Source of the DNA: Pirellulaceae bacterium
GTDB lineage: Bacteria; Planctomycetota; Planctomycetia; Pirellulales; Pirellulaceae
Length of the DNA: 48,645 bases
Assembly (NCBI GenBank): GCA_024102795.1
Contig: JAGFJK010000283.1
Location: forward strand, 1-48,645
Reading direction: 5' to 3'
The notes below the pieces were generated by a model. That model saw nothing but the letters and a program-made list of their open reading frames with translations, made no database searches and was not told where the DNA came from. Shown here piece by piece: positions 34,084 through 42,223 of this stretch. The translations under genes were made by a program, and so were the position numbers. Position 1 is the stretch's first letter. Each line of letters begins with the position of its first letter.

Positions 34084-34776
34084 TCAGCTCAACACCACGT
34101 ACCGGTAAATCGCCACGAAGTGGCACGCGCTGCCGGCAATCACCAGCAGGTGCCAGATCGCATGAAAGTGATAGCGGCGAATGTCCCAGACCAGGAACAC
34201 CGTGCCCAACGTGTAGCACAATCCACCGGCCACCACCCAATACAAACCTTCGACCGGCATCAATTCCACCATCGGCCGAAACGCCAACGCCTCGCCCCAG
34301 CCCAGTCCGATGTACAGCCAGACAGCCACGCCTTCCAAACGATGAGCCCAGACGGTCTTGGACAAAAACCCGGCGCAAGCCAGTGCCAGCACCAAACCGA
34401 AGAACGACATCCCGAACGGTGTCCGCATCTTCGTCAGGATAAACGGCGCCAACGTGCCCACGATCAGCAGGTAAATGAAACCCTGGTCCAACGCTCGAAA
34501 CGTCCGGTTCAGACGCTCGGGCAAATACAAGTGCGAAGCCGTCGATGCCGCGTACACTGCCACCAGCGTCAACGCATAAAAGCAGCAGCTCGCCAGACAC
34601 CAAGGATCGCCTCCGCTCCAGGCCGCATGCAGCAACGCGGCCGAACCGGCCAGGCTCAGCAGCAACCCGAACCCGTGCGTCGCCGCCGCCACCGACTCCT
34701 CGCCCGGTGTCCGCAGCGCGCTGGCCGGAGTTCGCAAAGCGCCCGTTGTGTTCAGGATTGCCGTCTGGCTGCTCAT
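34084..34776 (-). CDS. Hemolysin III / PAQR-family membrane protein
   Basis: The 230-residue protein has seven hydrophobic helices. The family residues are in place: EESVAAATHGFGLLLSL near the first helix, YAASTASHLYLP, FRALDQGFIYLLIVGT, and the His-rich last helix HAIWHLLVIAGSACHF. These His/Asp positions bind zinc in PAQR receptors and are kept in bacterial HlyIII/YqfA. The bacterial proteins are linked to membrane-fluidity homeostasis rather than haemolysis. The first 28 residues are a polar extension. The start ATG at 34776 is the first in frame. Confidence 0.93.
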   Translation of the reverse strand: MSSQTAILNTTGALRTPASALRTPGEESVAAATHGFGLLLSLAGSAALLHAAWSGGDPWCLASCCFYALTLVAVYAASTASHLYLPERLNRTFRALDQGFIYLLIVGTLAPFILTKMRTPFGMSFFGLVLALACAGFLSKTVWAHRLEGVAVWLYIGLGWGEALAFRPMVELMPVEGLYWVVAGGLCYTLGTVFLVWDIRRYHFHAIWHLLVIAGSACHFVAIYRYVVLS

Positions 34777-35101
34777 CGCATCGGATCTCCTGGAAAGCGA
34801 GCCCCTGATCTCGCATTCGACCGAACTTTCGCACTCCTTCTATTCTAACTAAACTCGCAGCCAGAACAGGCCTGGCTGCCGCGAGACTATCTTCGGCGGC
34901 CGAACGTGCCGGCTTGAGGGATTATGCCGGTGGGGCAAGAGAAAGGGGCGATTTCCTGCCGGGCGAATTCATTCCCGGTGCCGATGCCCGCCCTACGAAG
35001 GAACGTTTCGAGACGATACCATCAGGGCATTACCGCTTCAACTGGAGCTTGTCCCTGACTGGCCGCACGACGATCCACCCGCTGCTGAGGAGAACCTGGC
35101 C
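34777..35101. other. 325-bp divergent intergenic region (hlyIII / glgA)
   Basis: I see no gene or repeat of note. An AT-richer patch at about 34825-34855 could belong to the promoter of the HlyIII-family gene. GAGGAG just upstream of 35102 is the ribosome binding site of the next gene. Confidence 0.45.
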
Positions 35102-36301
35102 GTGAAAGCGTTGTTCTTGACTCGCGAGTATCCGCCCTATGTGTACGGCGGCGCCGGCGTGCACGTGGAGTATCTGTCGGAGGAACTGGCTCGGTTGATG
35201 GAGGTCGAGGTGCGATCGTTCGGAGACCAGGATGTCGCCCACGATCATTTGAAGATCAAGGGCTATCCGTTTGTGGGTCCGGCCTTCGAGCGGATCGACA
35301 AACGGCTCAAAGGCGCACTCGACACCCTGGAAACAAACCTCGTGACGCTGACCGATCCGGTGGACGCCGACGTGGTCCACTGCCACACCTGGTACTCGCA
35401 CTTTGCCGGCATCCTGACCAAACTCAGCTACGGCATCCCGCTGGTCGTGACCACGCATTCGCTGGAGCCGCTGAGGCCCTGGAAGCGCGAGCAACTGGGC
35501 CGCGGCTACGATCTTTCAAGCTGGGTCGAAAAGACGGCGATCGAGATGGCCGACGCCGTGATCGCCGTCTCGCGCGAAACCAAGGCCGATATCGTGCGTC
35601 TGTTCGACGTCACGCCGGACAAGGTCAAGGTGATTTACAACGGCATCCGCATCGAGCAGTACAAGCCGACGCGGGAGACCGACGTACTGCGGAAGTACGG
35701 CGTCGATCCCGATCGTCCGATCGTGCTGTTCGTCGGCCGGATCACTCGCCAGAAAGGCATCATCCACCTGGTCAACGCGATTCCGCACATCGATCGGGAG
35801 GCGCAGGTGGTGCTGCTGGCGGGCGCTCCGGATACGCCCGAAATTGGCCAGGAAATGACGGCCCGCGTGCGGGAGATTCAGCAGCAGCGGCCCCATGTCA
35901 TCTGGGTCCAGGAGATGCTGGACAAGCCCGCCGTGATCCAGATGTACTCGCATGCCGACGTGTTCTGCTGCCCCTCGATCTACGAACCGTTCGGGATCAT
36001 CAATCTGGAAGCAATGGCCTGTGGCACGGCGGTCGTGGCCAGCGCCGTGGGCGGCATCAAGGAAGTGGTCGTGGACGGCCAGACCGGGCTGCTCGTGCCG
36101 CTCCAGCAACAGTCCGAGGCCCCGTACGAACCGGTCGACCCCGCCGGTTTCGCCCGCGACCTGGCGGCCGCCGTGAACCGTCTGCTGGCCGACGACAACC
36201 TGCGGCTGGCGATGGCCGAGCAGGGACAGATCCGGGCCCGCGAGGTGTTCAGTTGGTCCAGCATCGCCCAGCAGACCAAGGCCCTGTACGAGTCGCTGTA
36301 A
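35102..36301 (+). CDS. glgA: Glycogen synthase (GT4/GT5-type starch synthase, short form)
   Basis: The 399-residue protein starts with MKALFLTREYPPYVYGGAGV, the donor-binding start of glycogen/starch synthases. HCHTWYSHFAG, VTTHSLEPLRPWK, VIYNGIR, FVGRITRQKGI and the E-x7-E block YEPFGIINLEAMACGT follow in order. The length and the PWK block fit the short, actinobacterial-type enzyme that uses ADP-glucose (glycogen synthase or maltose-1-phosphate synthase, GlgM). The start is GTG, with AGGAG 9 nt upstream; there is no ATG nearby. No other glycogen genes are adjacent. It converges on the Ser/Thr kinase gene. Confidence 0.9.
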   Translation: MKALFLTREYPPYVYGGAGVHVEYLSEELARLMEVEVRSFGDQDVAHDHLKIKGYPFVGPAFERIDKRLKGALDTLETNLVTLTDPVDADVVHCHTWYSHFAGILTKLSYGIPLVVTTHSLEPLRPWKREQLGRGYDLSSWVEKTAIEMADAVIAVSRETKADIVRLFDVTPDKVKVIYNGIRIEQYKPTRETDVLRKYGVDPDRPIVLFVGRITRQKGIIHLVNAIPHIDREAQVVLLAGAPDTPEIGQEMTARVREIQQQRPHVIWVQEMLDKPAVIQMYSHADVFCCPSIYEPFGIINLEAMACGTAVVASAVGGIKEVVVDGQTGLLVPLQQQSEAPYEPVDPAGFARDLAAAVNRLLADDNLRLAMAEQGQIRAREVFSWSSIAQQTKALYESL

Positions 36302-36311
36302 GCGGGCGGAA

Positions 36312-36339
36312 TTGTCAGTTGTCAGTTGTCAGTTGTCAG
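36312..36339. repeat. Tandem heptamer repeat (TTGTCAG)x4
   Basis: Four perfect heptamers follow the glgA stop and supply the TGA stop codon of the kinase gene on the opposite strand (36336-36338). A related reverse-complement run of CTGACAA units lies at 40352-40371. Confidence 0.85.
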
Positions 36340-38696
36340 GGGCGAGGGGGCAGTTGTTGCCACCAGGCTTCGGCTTCGCGCGGGCCCCAGGGCTGGGGGA
36401 ATTCGACCGCGTCGAGCACCCTGAGCACGTCGTCGATTGATTGGGGACGTTCGTCCGGCAGTTTCGCCAGGCACGCCAGGACCAGGTCGTCCAGGGCCGG
36501 CGGAATGGGCCAGGCAGGGGCCAGCGACGTGGAATGTGCCGGCGACGGCGTCGGGAGTTTCGCGTCCGGCGCGGCCTCGCTTGCCGAGTCGGTGAAACGC
36601 TGCGAGGGACGATCCGCCGGGCACTCCAGCGATTTGATCAGCAGGGCCGCGGGAGTCGCCGCCTGGAACAGGTCCTGGCCGGTGAGCAGTTTAAAAGCCA
36701 CGGCGCCCAGGGCATAAATGTCGGCCCGCGCATCCACCTGCTGCGGGTCCAGCAACCGTTCGGGAGCCATGTACAGCGGCGTGCCGGCGATGCCCAGCGA
36801 GGCGGTGGTGGCGTGGGACGAGCCGCTGGTGACATCCTTGGCCAGGCCGAAATCCAGCACCTTGACCACGTCGGCCTGGCCGCCTCGGCGGCAGACGATC
36901 ATGTTGTGCGGTTTGATGTCGCGGTGGATCAGGCCCAGGGCGTGGGCTTCGCGCAGCGAGTAGCAGGCTTGCCTCAGCAGATACACGGCCCGCGCCGCGG
37001 GAACCGGCCCGAACCGTTCGACCAGCTCCTCCAGCGTGATTCCCGGCAGGTACTCCATGGCACAGTAGAACACGTTCTCCGGCGTGCGGCCGTAGTCGTA
37101 AATCTCGATCGTATTGGGATGCGTCAACTGGCTGGCCAACTGGACTTCGCGTTCGAACAGCCGCAGCGTGGTTTCGTTGACGACTTCGGGCTTGAGCAAC
37201 TTGACGGCGGTGGGGCGTTTCAGCAGTGCGTGGCGGGCCAGATAGACTTGTCCCATGCCGCCTTGGCCGATCAATCGTTCCAGCGTGTACGGTCCGATGC
37301 GCCGCGCTTCGCCAAGCTGCCGGCGCGCCCTGCGGACGGCCAGGTACGACCAGACGACGCCCGCGACGGCCAGCGCGAACAATCCGTACAAGGCGTTGAA
37401 GATCCACTGCACATAGCGAAACTCCCGGAAGGCTTCGTCGTACTCGACTTCCGCCGCCACGCCGAAATCATGCTCGTCCAGCCATTGCCAGGCACCGATC
37501 ACCTGGACTCCGCGATAGTCCGCATATCCTTGGGCATCGAAGCCGTCGAAACCCGCCGTGGCTTGCCGTGCCATCCGGGTCAGCGGCAGCGCCGCGTGAT
37601 TGTCCGGCAGCCGGTGCCCGCGGGTCAGATCGCCGCCGGGGTCGCAGATCCGCACCCGGAGACTCGACCGCGCCTGCGGCTCGTCCGGGATCAGCTTCAG
37701 TTGTTTCAGCCGTTCGGGAAAGCGGCTCTCGGAAATCATCAGCCCGCTCTGATCGAAGGCATACATTTCTCCGGTCGCGCCCAGTTCCAGAATCGACAGA
37801 ATGCCGTGGAACCGCTGCTCGGCACCGATCCCATGGATCAGCAAGGCGGCAATGACTGCGCCGGTCGCATCCCGGACCGGAGTGACCACGCCGATCGTTG
37901 GCTGACCGGCAAGGATCGGGTAGCCCTTGGTGATCGGGTCGCGCGGTCCGGGCATCTGAAGTACCGTCCGTCCCTCGAATACCTGGGTCAGCACCGACGC
38001 GCCGTAGGCCGTGACCCCTTCGTTCAGGCCCGTGAGCTGCGGCGACCAGTCGCCGACGGTCACGTAGCGACGGTCCCAGATGGCGTACTTCGCCCCGGCC
38101 TGGAAGCTCTCCTCGACTTCCTCGCGGATGGCCGCGTGCAAGGGTGAGCCGCGGAGCTGATCGGCCGACTCCGCCAGCCGGGCTTCATTGACAAGCTGCG
38201 CGACAAGCTGCCGCAGTTCGCTGTCGCGTGCCCCCGTTTCTGCCCGCGACTTCTCCAGGGTAATCCAGATATCGAGTGCCCGTACGTTGGAATCGACCAG
38301 CCGGGCGAGGTTCCCCACCCGGATCTGGCGAATGGACTGGGTCGCCAGGTGATTGGCCAGATATCCGACCAGCAGCACGACCAGCGCCGCCAGCCCGGCC
38401 CCCAGCGCCAGGTGACCGCCCGGCCCCAGTTGGCGTTCCAACCACGAACCAGGCGAAAGCATGGGCCGCGGGCGGACAGCGGCCCGATCCTCGCGGGCTC
38501 CTTCCCGGCGCGTATCCGTCTGGTGAGTGCCCAACAGCGTCTGCGTGTCGTGGTGCCGCAGCAGTGAACAGACCTCCTCCCGCAACGGTTCGTCATCCCC
38601 GCAGGCCTGCCGTACAAACGCCTCGCGGTCGGGCGGTTCGTGGTCCAGGGCCTGCAGGAACAGACGTTTGGCCTGGGCGTACCGCTCGGCATTCAC
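36336..38696 (-). CDS. Transmembrane Ser/Thr protein kinase with extracytoplasmic dCache sensor
   Basis: The 786-residue protein combines a sensor with a Hanks-type kinase. The N-terminal 80 residues hold the short helical segment common in planctomycete kinases (REEVCSLLRHHDTQTLLG). TM1 is at about 96-115. Residues 120-425 look like a dCache domain, with GATGEMYAFDQSGLMISES and YRGVQVIGAWQWL as recognisable strands. TM2 is at 431-453. The kinase spans 468-735: glycine loop GQGGMGQVY, K499, E517, HRD 591-593, N598, DFG 615-617 and APE 644-646, all intact. Most planctomycete kinases have the kinase domain first, so this order is notable. Its ATG overlaps the sigma-factor stop (ATGA), implying coupled translation and a shared pathway. 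Confidence 0.95.
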   Translation of the reverse strand: MNAERYAQAKRLFLQALDHEPPDREAFVRQACGDDEPLREEVCSLLRHHDTQTLLGTHQTDTRREGAREDRAAVRPRPMLSPGSWLERQLGPGGHLALGAGLAALVVLLVGYLANHLATQSIRQIRVGNLARLVDSNVRALDIWITLEKSRAETGARDSELRQLVAQLVNEARLAESADQLRGSPLHAAIREEVEESFQAGAKYAIWDRRYVTVGDWSPQLTGLNEGVTAYGASVLTQVFEGRTVLQMPGPRDPITKGYPILAGQPTIGVVTPVRDATGAVIAALLIHGIGAEQRFHGILSILELGATGEMYAFDQSGLMISESRFPERLKQLKLIPDEPQARSSLRVRICDPGGDLTRGHRLPDNHAALPLTRMARQATAGFDGFDAQGYADYRGVQVIGAWQWLDEHDFGVAAEVEYDEAFREFRYVQWIFNALYGLFALAVAGVVWSYLAVRRARRQLGEARRIGPYTLERLIGQGGMGQVYLARHALLKRPTAVKLLKPEVVNETTLRLFEREVQLASQLTHPNTIEIYDYGRTPENVFYCAMEYLPGITLEELVERFGPVPAARAVYLLRQACYSLREAHALGLIHRDIKPHNMIVCRRGGQADVVKVLDFGLAKDVTSGSSHATTASLGIAGTPLYMAPERLLDPQQVDARADIYALGAVAFKLLTGQDLFQAATPAALLIKSLECPADRPSQRFTDSASEAAPDAKLPTPSPAHSTSLAPAWPIPPALDDLVLACLAKLPDERPQSIDDVLRVLDAVEFPQPWGPREAEAWWQQLPPRP

Positions 38697-39274
38697 GGCG
38701 CGTCCCCGCTCAGTTCACGCCGCAGCCAGGCCCGGATCACGGTCCACTCGCTCTCCACCGTGCGTTTGGAAACTCCCAGCGCCTCGGCCACCTCCGCCAC
38801 GGTCATCTGGCCGTAGTACCGCATCTCGACAATCGCCGCCTGGCGCGGATCCAGCGCGGCCAGTTTCTGCAAGGCGTCCTCCAGCTCCAGCACGTCGAAC
38901 TCCCGCTCCGAGCCGGCCAGTTCGTCGCCGAGCAGGATCCGGCGCCACTGGCCGCCGCGCTTCTCGCGGCCGCGGTGCCGAGCGTGGTCGATCAGGATCT
39001 GGCGCATGGCCCGGGAACCAATCGCGAGAAAGTGCGAGCGGCCGCGCCAGGGCACGTGTTCCTGGTCGATCAGCTTCAGGAACAACTCGTGCACGAGTGC
39101 CGTGGGCTGCAGCGTATGGCCCGGCGACTCCCGACTCAGTTGGGCGGCCGCCATCTGGCGGAACTGATCGTACAGCAGCGTCAATAGCCGCTCGCGGCTC
39201 TGCCGGTCCCCCCGCACGGTTGCCCCCAGCAATTGGGTCGGATTCGATTCGTCGGACGCCGACATGCCGCTCAT
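38693..39274 (-). CDS. ECF-type RNA polymerase sigma factor (planctomycete-expanded family)
   Basis: The protein has about 193 residues. Region 2 includes LLTLLYDQFRQMAAAQL and the block TLQPTALVHELFLKLIDQ. Region 4 is the helix-turn-helix MTVAEVAEALGVSKRTVESEW. The HAR-rich linker DHARHRGREKRGG is typical of the Sigma70_ECF family (PF07638) that is expanded in planctomycetes. It should direct polymerase to a small regulon. It is followed by the kinase gene with a 4-bp overlap; in related systems the kinase controls the sigma factor by phosphorylation. Two starts are possible, ATG at 39274 (used here) or 39265; neither has a strong Shine-Dalgarno. No anti-sigma factor is present. Confidence 0.93.
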   Translation of the reverse strand: MSGMSASDESNPTQLLGATVRGDRQSRERLLTLLYDQFRQMAAAQLSRESPGHTLQPTALVHELFLKLIDQEHVPWRGRSHFLAIGSRAMRQILIDHARHRGREKRGGQWRRILLGDELAGSEREFDVLELEDALQKLAALDPRQAAIVEMRYYGQMTVAEVAEALGVSKRTVESEWTVIRAWLRRELSGDAP

Positions 39275-39361
39275 TTTCCCGAATTTTTTCCGCGGACAAC
39301 CACCAGCGATGACGCAGGACCTTGCGGGGGCAATCAATTCACATCTTGGGAGTCACTCGAC

Positions 39362-40066
39362 ATGCAAACCTCAGACACAGTTTACATCATCGACCCGGCC
39401 CAGCACGACTGCCGTCCCGTCCAGGACGCGGCGGCCGCCTTGCAGGTTTCCTGCCAGTGGTACTCCAGCGCCGAACAGTTCCTGCACAGCTACCAGGACG
39501 GCTGGCCCGGCTGCGTCGTCTCGGAGCTGCGCTTGCTGGGAAGCAACGGGCTGGAACTGCAGCAGGAAATGGATCGGCGAGGCATCCGCCTGCCGCTGAT
39601 CTTTCACAGCCAGCACGCCGAAACGCGACTGATCGTCGCCGCCATGCGGGCCGGCGCCGTCACGGTGCTGGACAAACCGGCCAGCCCGCAGGAGCTGTGG
39701 GACGCCCTGTTCCTGGCCCTCAGCTTGGACCGGGATCGCCGCCGCTCCAGCCGCCAAAGCCTGGAGCAGCGGCAGCGGCTGAACGAGCTGACCGCGAAGG
39801 AACGGCGGGTCCTGGAACTGATCCTGGACGGACTGCCGAACAAGACGATCGCCCGCCGCCTGGACGTCAGCGTCCGCACGGTCGAGGCACGGCGAGCGCA
39901 GATTTTCCGCAAGACCAGTACCCACTCGGTGGCTGAATTGGTACGGCTGACGATGGAGGCCGACAGCCCGCCGCCGGCCGTGACCAGGCCCAGCGAGCCG
40001 CTCCGCCGCAACAGCGTCCGATTCGAAGCCGCTCGGCCCAGCTTGGGACTGGTCGGCTGCCAGTAG
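39362..40066 (+). CDS. FixJ/NarL-type transcription regulator with degenerate receiver domain
   Basis: The 234-residue protein has an N-terminal receiver-like domain (about 5-118) and a LuxR-type helix-turn-helix (LTAKERRVLELILDGLPNKTIARRL, residues about 140-200). The receiver lacks the usual acidic cluster: only D11 remains where two or three Asp are expected. At the phosphorylation site it has E55 (SELRLLGSNG) where FixJ has Asp (TDLRMPDMSG). S83 and K105 are kept. Glu at this site often mimics the phosphorylated state, so the regulator may be always active or controlled differently. A tail of about 30 residues is Pro/Arg-rich. The ATG has GGGAGTC upstream. It is divergent from the sigma-kinase operon over about 90 bp. 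Confidence 0.9.
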   Translation: MQTSDTVYIIDPAQHDCRPVQDAAAALQVSCQWYSSAEQFLHSYQDGWPGCVVSELRLLGSNGLELQQEMDRRGIRLPLIFHSQHAETRLIVAAMRAGAVTVLDKPASPQELWDALFLALSLDRDRRRSSRQSLEQRQRLNELTAKERRVLELILDGLPNKTIARRLDVSVRTVEARRAQIFRKTSTHSVAELVRLTMEADSPPPAVTRPSEPLRRNSVRFEAARPSLGLVGCQ

Positions 40067-40104
40067 CTGTCGACTACCTGAGTACGGGTCTGGGACTGGT
40101 CCGT

Positions 40105-40131
40105 CTGACGGGCCGGAGGCCCGTCACCACC
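40105..40131 (+). repeat. Dispersed repeat family C, copy 3
   Basis: CTGACGGGCCGGAGGCCCGT continues TCACCACC-like to 40131 and matches the copy at 12269 at 24 of 27 positions. It lies 38 bp after the regulator stop codon. Confidence 0.65.
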
Positions 40132-40168
40132 CGAACGGCCCAAATTGTGTGATCACCCTGGCCGCGAA

Positions 40169-40341
40169 GAGCGATTGAGGACAATCGCTCCACCCTGGCC
40201 GTGAAGAGCGATTGGGGACAATCGCTCCACCCTGGCCGTGAAGAGCGATTGGGGACAATCGCTCCACCCTGGCCGCGAAGAGCGATTGGGGACAATCGCT
40301 CCACCCTGGCCGCGAAGAGCGATTGGGGACAATCGCTCCAC
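40169..40341 (+). repeat. Palindromic repeat family B array: five copies, 37-bp period
   Basis: Units start at 40169, 40206, 40243, 40280 and 40317. Each is GAGCGATTG, a four-base loop (GGGA, or AGGA in the first), CAATCGCTC, then a CACCCTGGCC(G)-type linker. The linkers are nearly identical, so these are tandem duplications and not CRISPR spacers. The array fills most of the 314-bp gap between two convergent genes. Confidence 0.93.
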
Positions 40342-40380
40342 AATTGCCAACCAACTGACAACTGACAACTTCCCGGCTTC

Positions 40381-41280
40381 TCACGCCACTCGGCCCCAAT
40401 AGTAGCCGCACCGCGTCAGGTCCTTGACCCAGCGCTGGGGCGGGCAGACGCGGCGAGTGACCCGGAACCGCAGTTCGGCGAACGCGGCCTTGCCCAGCCT
40501 GTGCAGCCGCGTCCAGGCTTCGGGAGTCCGCGGCTGTTGATCAGCGTCGGTCACGGCGTGCGTCTGTCCGATGCCATAGAAAAAGCCTCGCAGGTAGGAC
40601 TCGGTCAGCCGGTTGGCTGGGATGAAATGTTGAACTCGGGCATCCGGGCACCAGAGACCCAGATGGCCGTCCGCCAGCATCCGCAGGATGACGTCGGTTT
40701 CCTCGCCGCGGCGCTGGCCCTGGCCCACTCGACCCAAGCGGGGGTTGTATGGATAGCTTCGCTGGAGCGCGGTGCGGACGGCGAAGTTCGCCCCATAGGG
40801 CAGCAGTTGCGGAGTGATTGGGCCGACGCACAAAGGGTCCTCGCGGACGGCGTAGGCGTCGGAGACGCGCGGCCAGGCTTCCGCCAACCACGGAGGCAGT
40901 TGCCGTTCGAACCAGGGCACGATCGGCCCGCCGAACAGAGACACTTCGGAGTGGCGGCCGGCCGCCCGCACGTACGACTCCAGCCAGCCAGGATCGACCA
41001 GCACGTCGTCGTCGGTCCAGAGGATCAGGTCGGAGTGGATGTGGGCGATGGCCGTGTTCAGGGCGTACGACTTGCCGGGGCGGGGTTCCGCGATCTCGCG
41101 CATTGGCAGGCCGTCCCGATGCCGCTGGACAACGTCGTGCGTGTGGTCGGAGCAGTTGTTGTTCACCACCAGCACGTCCCAGGCGACTTCGGCCGGGATT
41201 CGCAGCCGGCGCATTTGCTGCAAGGTCTGGTCCAGCAGATCGGCCCGGTTCCAGGTACAGATCGCCACGGTCACGCGCAT
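40381..41280 (-). CDS. Family 2 glycosyltransferase (299 aa)
   Basis: The start MRVTVAICTWNRADLLDQTL is typical of GT2 enzymes. The nucleotide-sugar and metal-binding residues are visible as VVNNNCSDHT and the acidic ILWTDDDVLVD. A likely catalytic region follows in RRGEETDVILRM. The remaining 60 residues are basic (FRVTRRVCPPQRWVKDL) with no membrane helix. It should transfer a sugar to a surface glycan. It is the last of three glycosyltransferase genes on this strand, 12 bp after the previous one, so they form an operon. The acceptor and sugar are unknown. Confidence 0.92.
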   Translation of the reverse strand: MRVTVAICTWNRADLLDQTLQQMRRLRIPAEVAWDVLVVNNNCSDHTHDVVQRHRDGLPMREIAEPRPGKSYALNTAIAHIHSDLILWTDDDVLVDPGWLESYVRAAGRHSEVSLFGGPIVPWFERQLPPWLAEAWPRVSDAYAVREDPLCVGPITPQLLPYGANFAVRTALQRSYPYNPRLGRVGQGQRRGEETDVILRMLADGHLGLWCPDARVQHFIPANRLTESYLRGFFYGIGQTHAVTDADQQPRTPEAWTRLHRLGKAAFAELRFRVTRRVCPPQRWVKDLTRCGYYWGRVA

Positions 41281-41292
41281 CGCTGCATCCTT

Positions 41293-42213
41293 TCACGCCG
41301 CTCGCGGCAGGTAAGTTTGTCCCCAGCGCAGCCAGGCCTTGTTGCACATCCGCCAGGACATGCTGCGGCGGTAGCAGTCGCGGGCCTCGTCGATTTGCCC
41401 GGCCCGCCACAATTCGCGGCCTGCCAGATACCACCAGCGCGAGAGCACTCGGCGGACCAGCGTCCTGGGCAGAATCTGGTTGCCGCCGTGCCGCGACACG
41501 AATTCTTCGTAAACTTCGGCCGTGCGGCGGAACTTGTCGCCGTAATGCAGACTCAAGTTGCCGGCTTCTCCCCGCTGCTCGGCCAGGCCCTGGCGAAACG
41601 TCACGCTCAGCCCGGCTACGTGCAGCCATGGGCCCCATAAGCTCAGGCGGAAGAACAAACTCAGGTCCTCCGCCGTCCGCCAGTGTTCGGGGAACCCGCC
41701 CAGCCGGTGGATCTGGTTGGTGCGGAACAGGCTGGCCGAGGCGATTCCGCCGTCGTGGAGGAACAGCCAGCGAGTGGCGTCGGTTTGCAGCTCGGACAGG
41801 TCTTCCTCGCGGCCGGTTCCCGGGGAGACATTCTGGTGCAGCCGGTTGCAGGTGGCGGCCACCGCTTGAGGCCGCGTCTGCAGGGCGGCGGACAGACGAG
41901 CCAGAAAGTTCGGGGGCCAGAGGTCGTCGGAGTCGAGAAAGGCGACCAGTTGGCAGTTGCCGGCGGCTTGCAGCGCCCGGTTGCGAGCCGCGCTCACGCC
42001 CCGATTTTCCTGCCGCAGGAGTTCCATCGAGAAAGGCCGGGGCCGGGCCATCCAGCGGGCAACACCGTCGGCGCTGCCGTCGCGCGAACCGTCGTCGACG
42101 ACGACCAGGCGTGCGGGCGGCCGCGATTGTGCCGCCACGCTGTCCAGCGCCTCCAGCACGCTTTGGCGGCGGTTGAACACGGGTACCAGAACGGCAATGC
42201 TGGCGTCCGGCAT
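41293..42213 (-). CDS. Family 2 glycosyltransferase (306 aa)
   Basis: The start SIAVLVPVFNRRQSVLEALD, the motif VVVDDGSRDGS, and the DxD-type VAFLDSDDLWPPNFL identify a GT2 enzyme of the GT-A fold. The catalytic-base region is TAEDLSLFFRLSLWG. The C-terminal 80 residues are helical and basic (WWYLAGRELWRAGQIDEARDCY), resembling a short TPR-like tail. It is the middle gene of a three-gene glycosyltransferase operon, 10 bp after the first and 12 bp before the third, and so probably adds one residue in the same surface polysaccharide. Confidence 0.93.
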   Translation of the reverse strand: MPDASIAVLVPVFNRRQSVLEALDSVAAQSRPPARLVVVDDGSRDGSADGVARWMARPRPFSMELLRQENRGVSAARNRALQAAGNCQLVAFLDSDDLWPPNFLARLSAALQTRPQAVAATCNRLHQNVSPGTGREEDLSELQTDATRWLFLHDGGIASASLFRTNQIHRLGGFPEHWRTAEDLSLFFRLSLWGPWLHVAGLSVTFRQGLAEQRGEAGNLSLHYGDKFRRTAEVYEEFVSRHGGNQILPRTLVRRVLSRWWYLAGRELWRAGQIDEARDCYRRSMSWRMCNKAWLRWGQTYLPRAA

Positions 42214-42223
42214 GCGGTGATCC

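Noticed and set aside
36441-38147. Long plus-strand frame opposite the kinase gene
   Set aside because: The minus strand encodes an intact kinase; the antisense frame is a GC artefact without recognisable domains.
40169-40341. Second regularly spaced array, CRISPR-like at first sight
   Set aside because: The linkers are nearly identical, so this is a tandem duplication with a 37-bp period.
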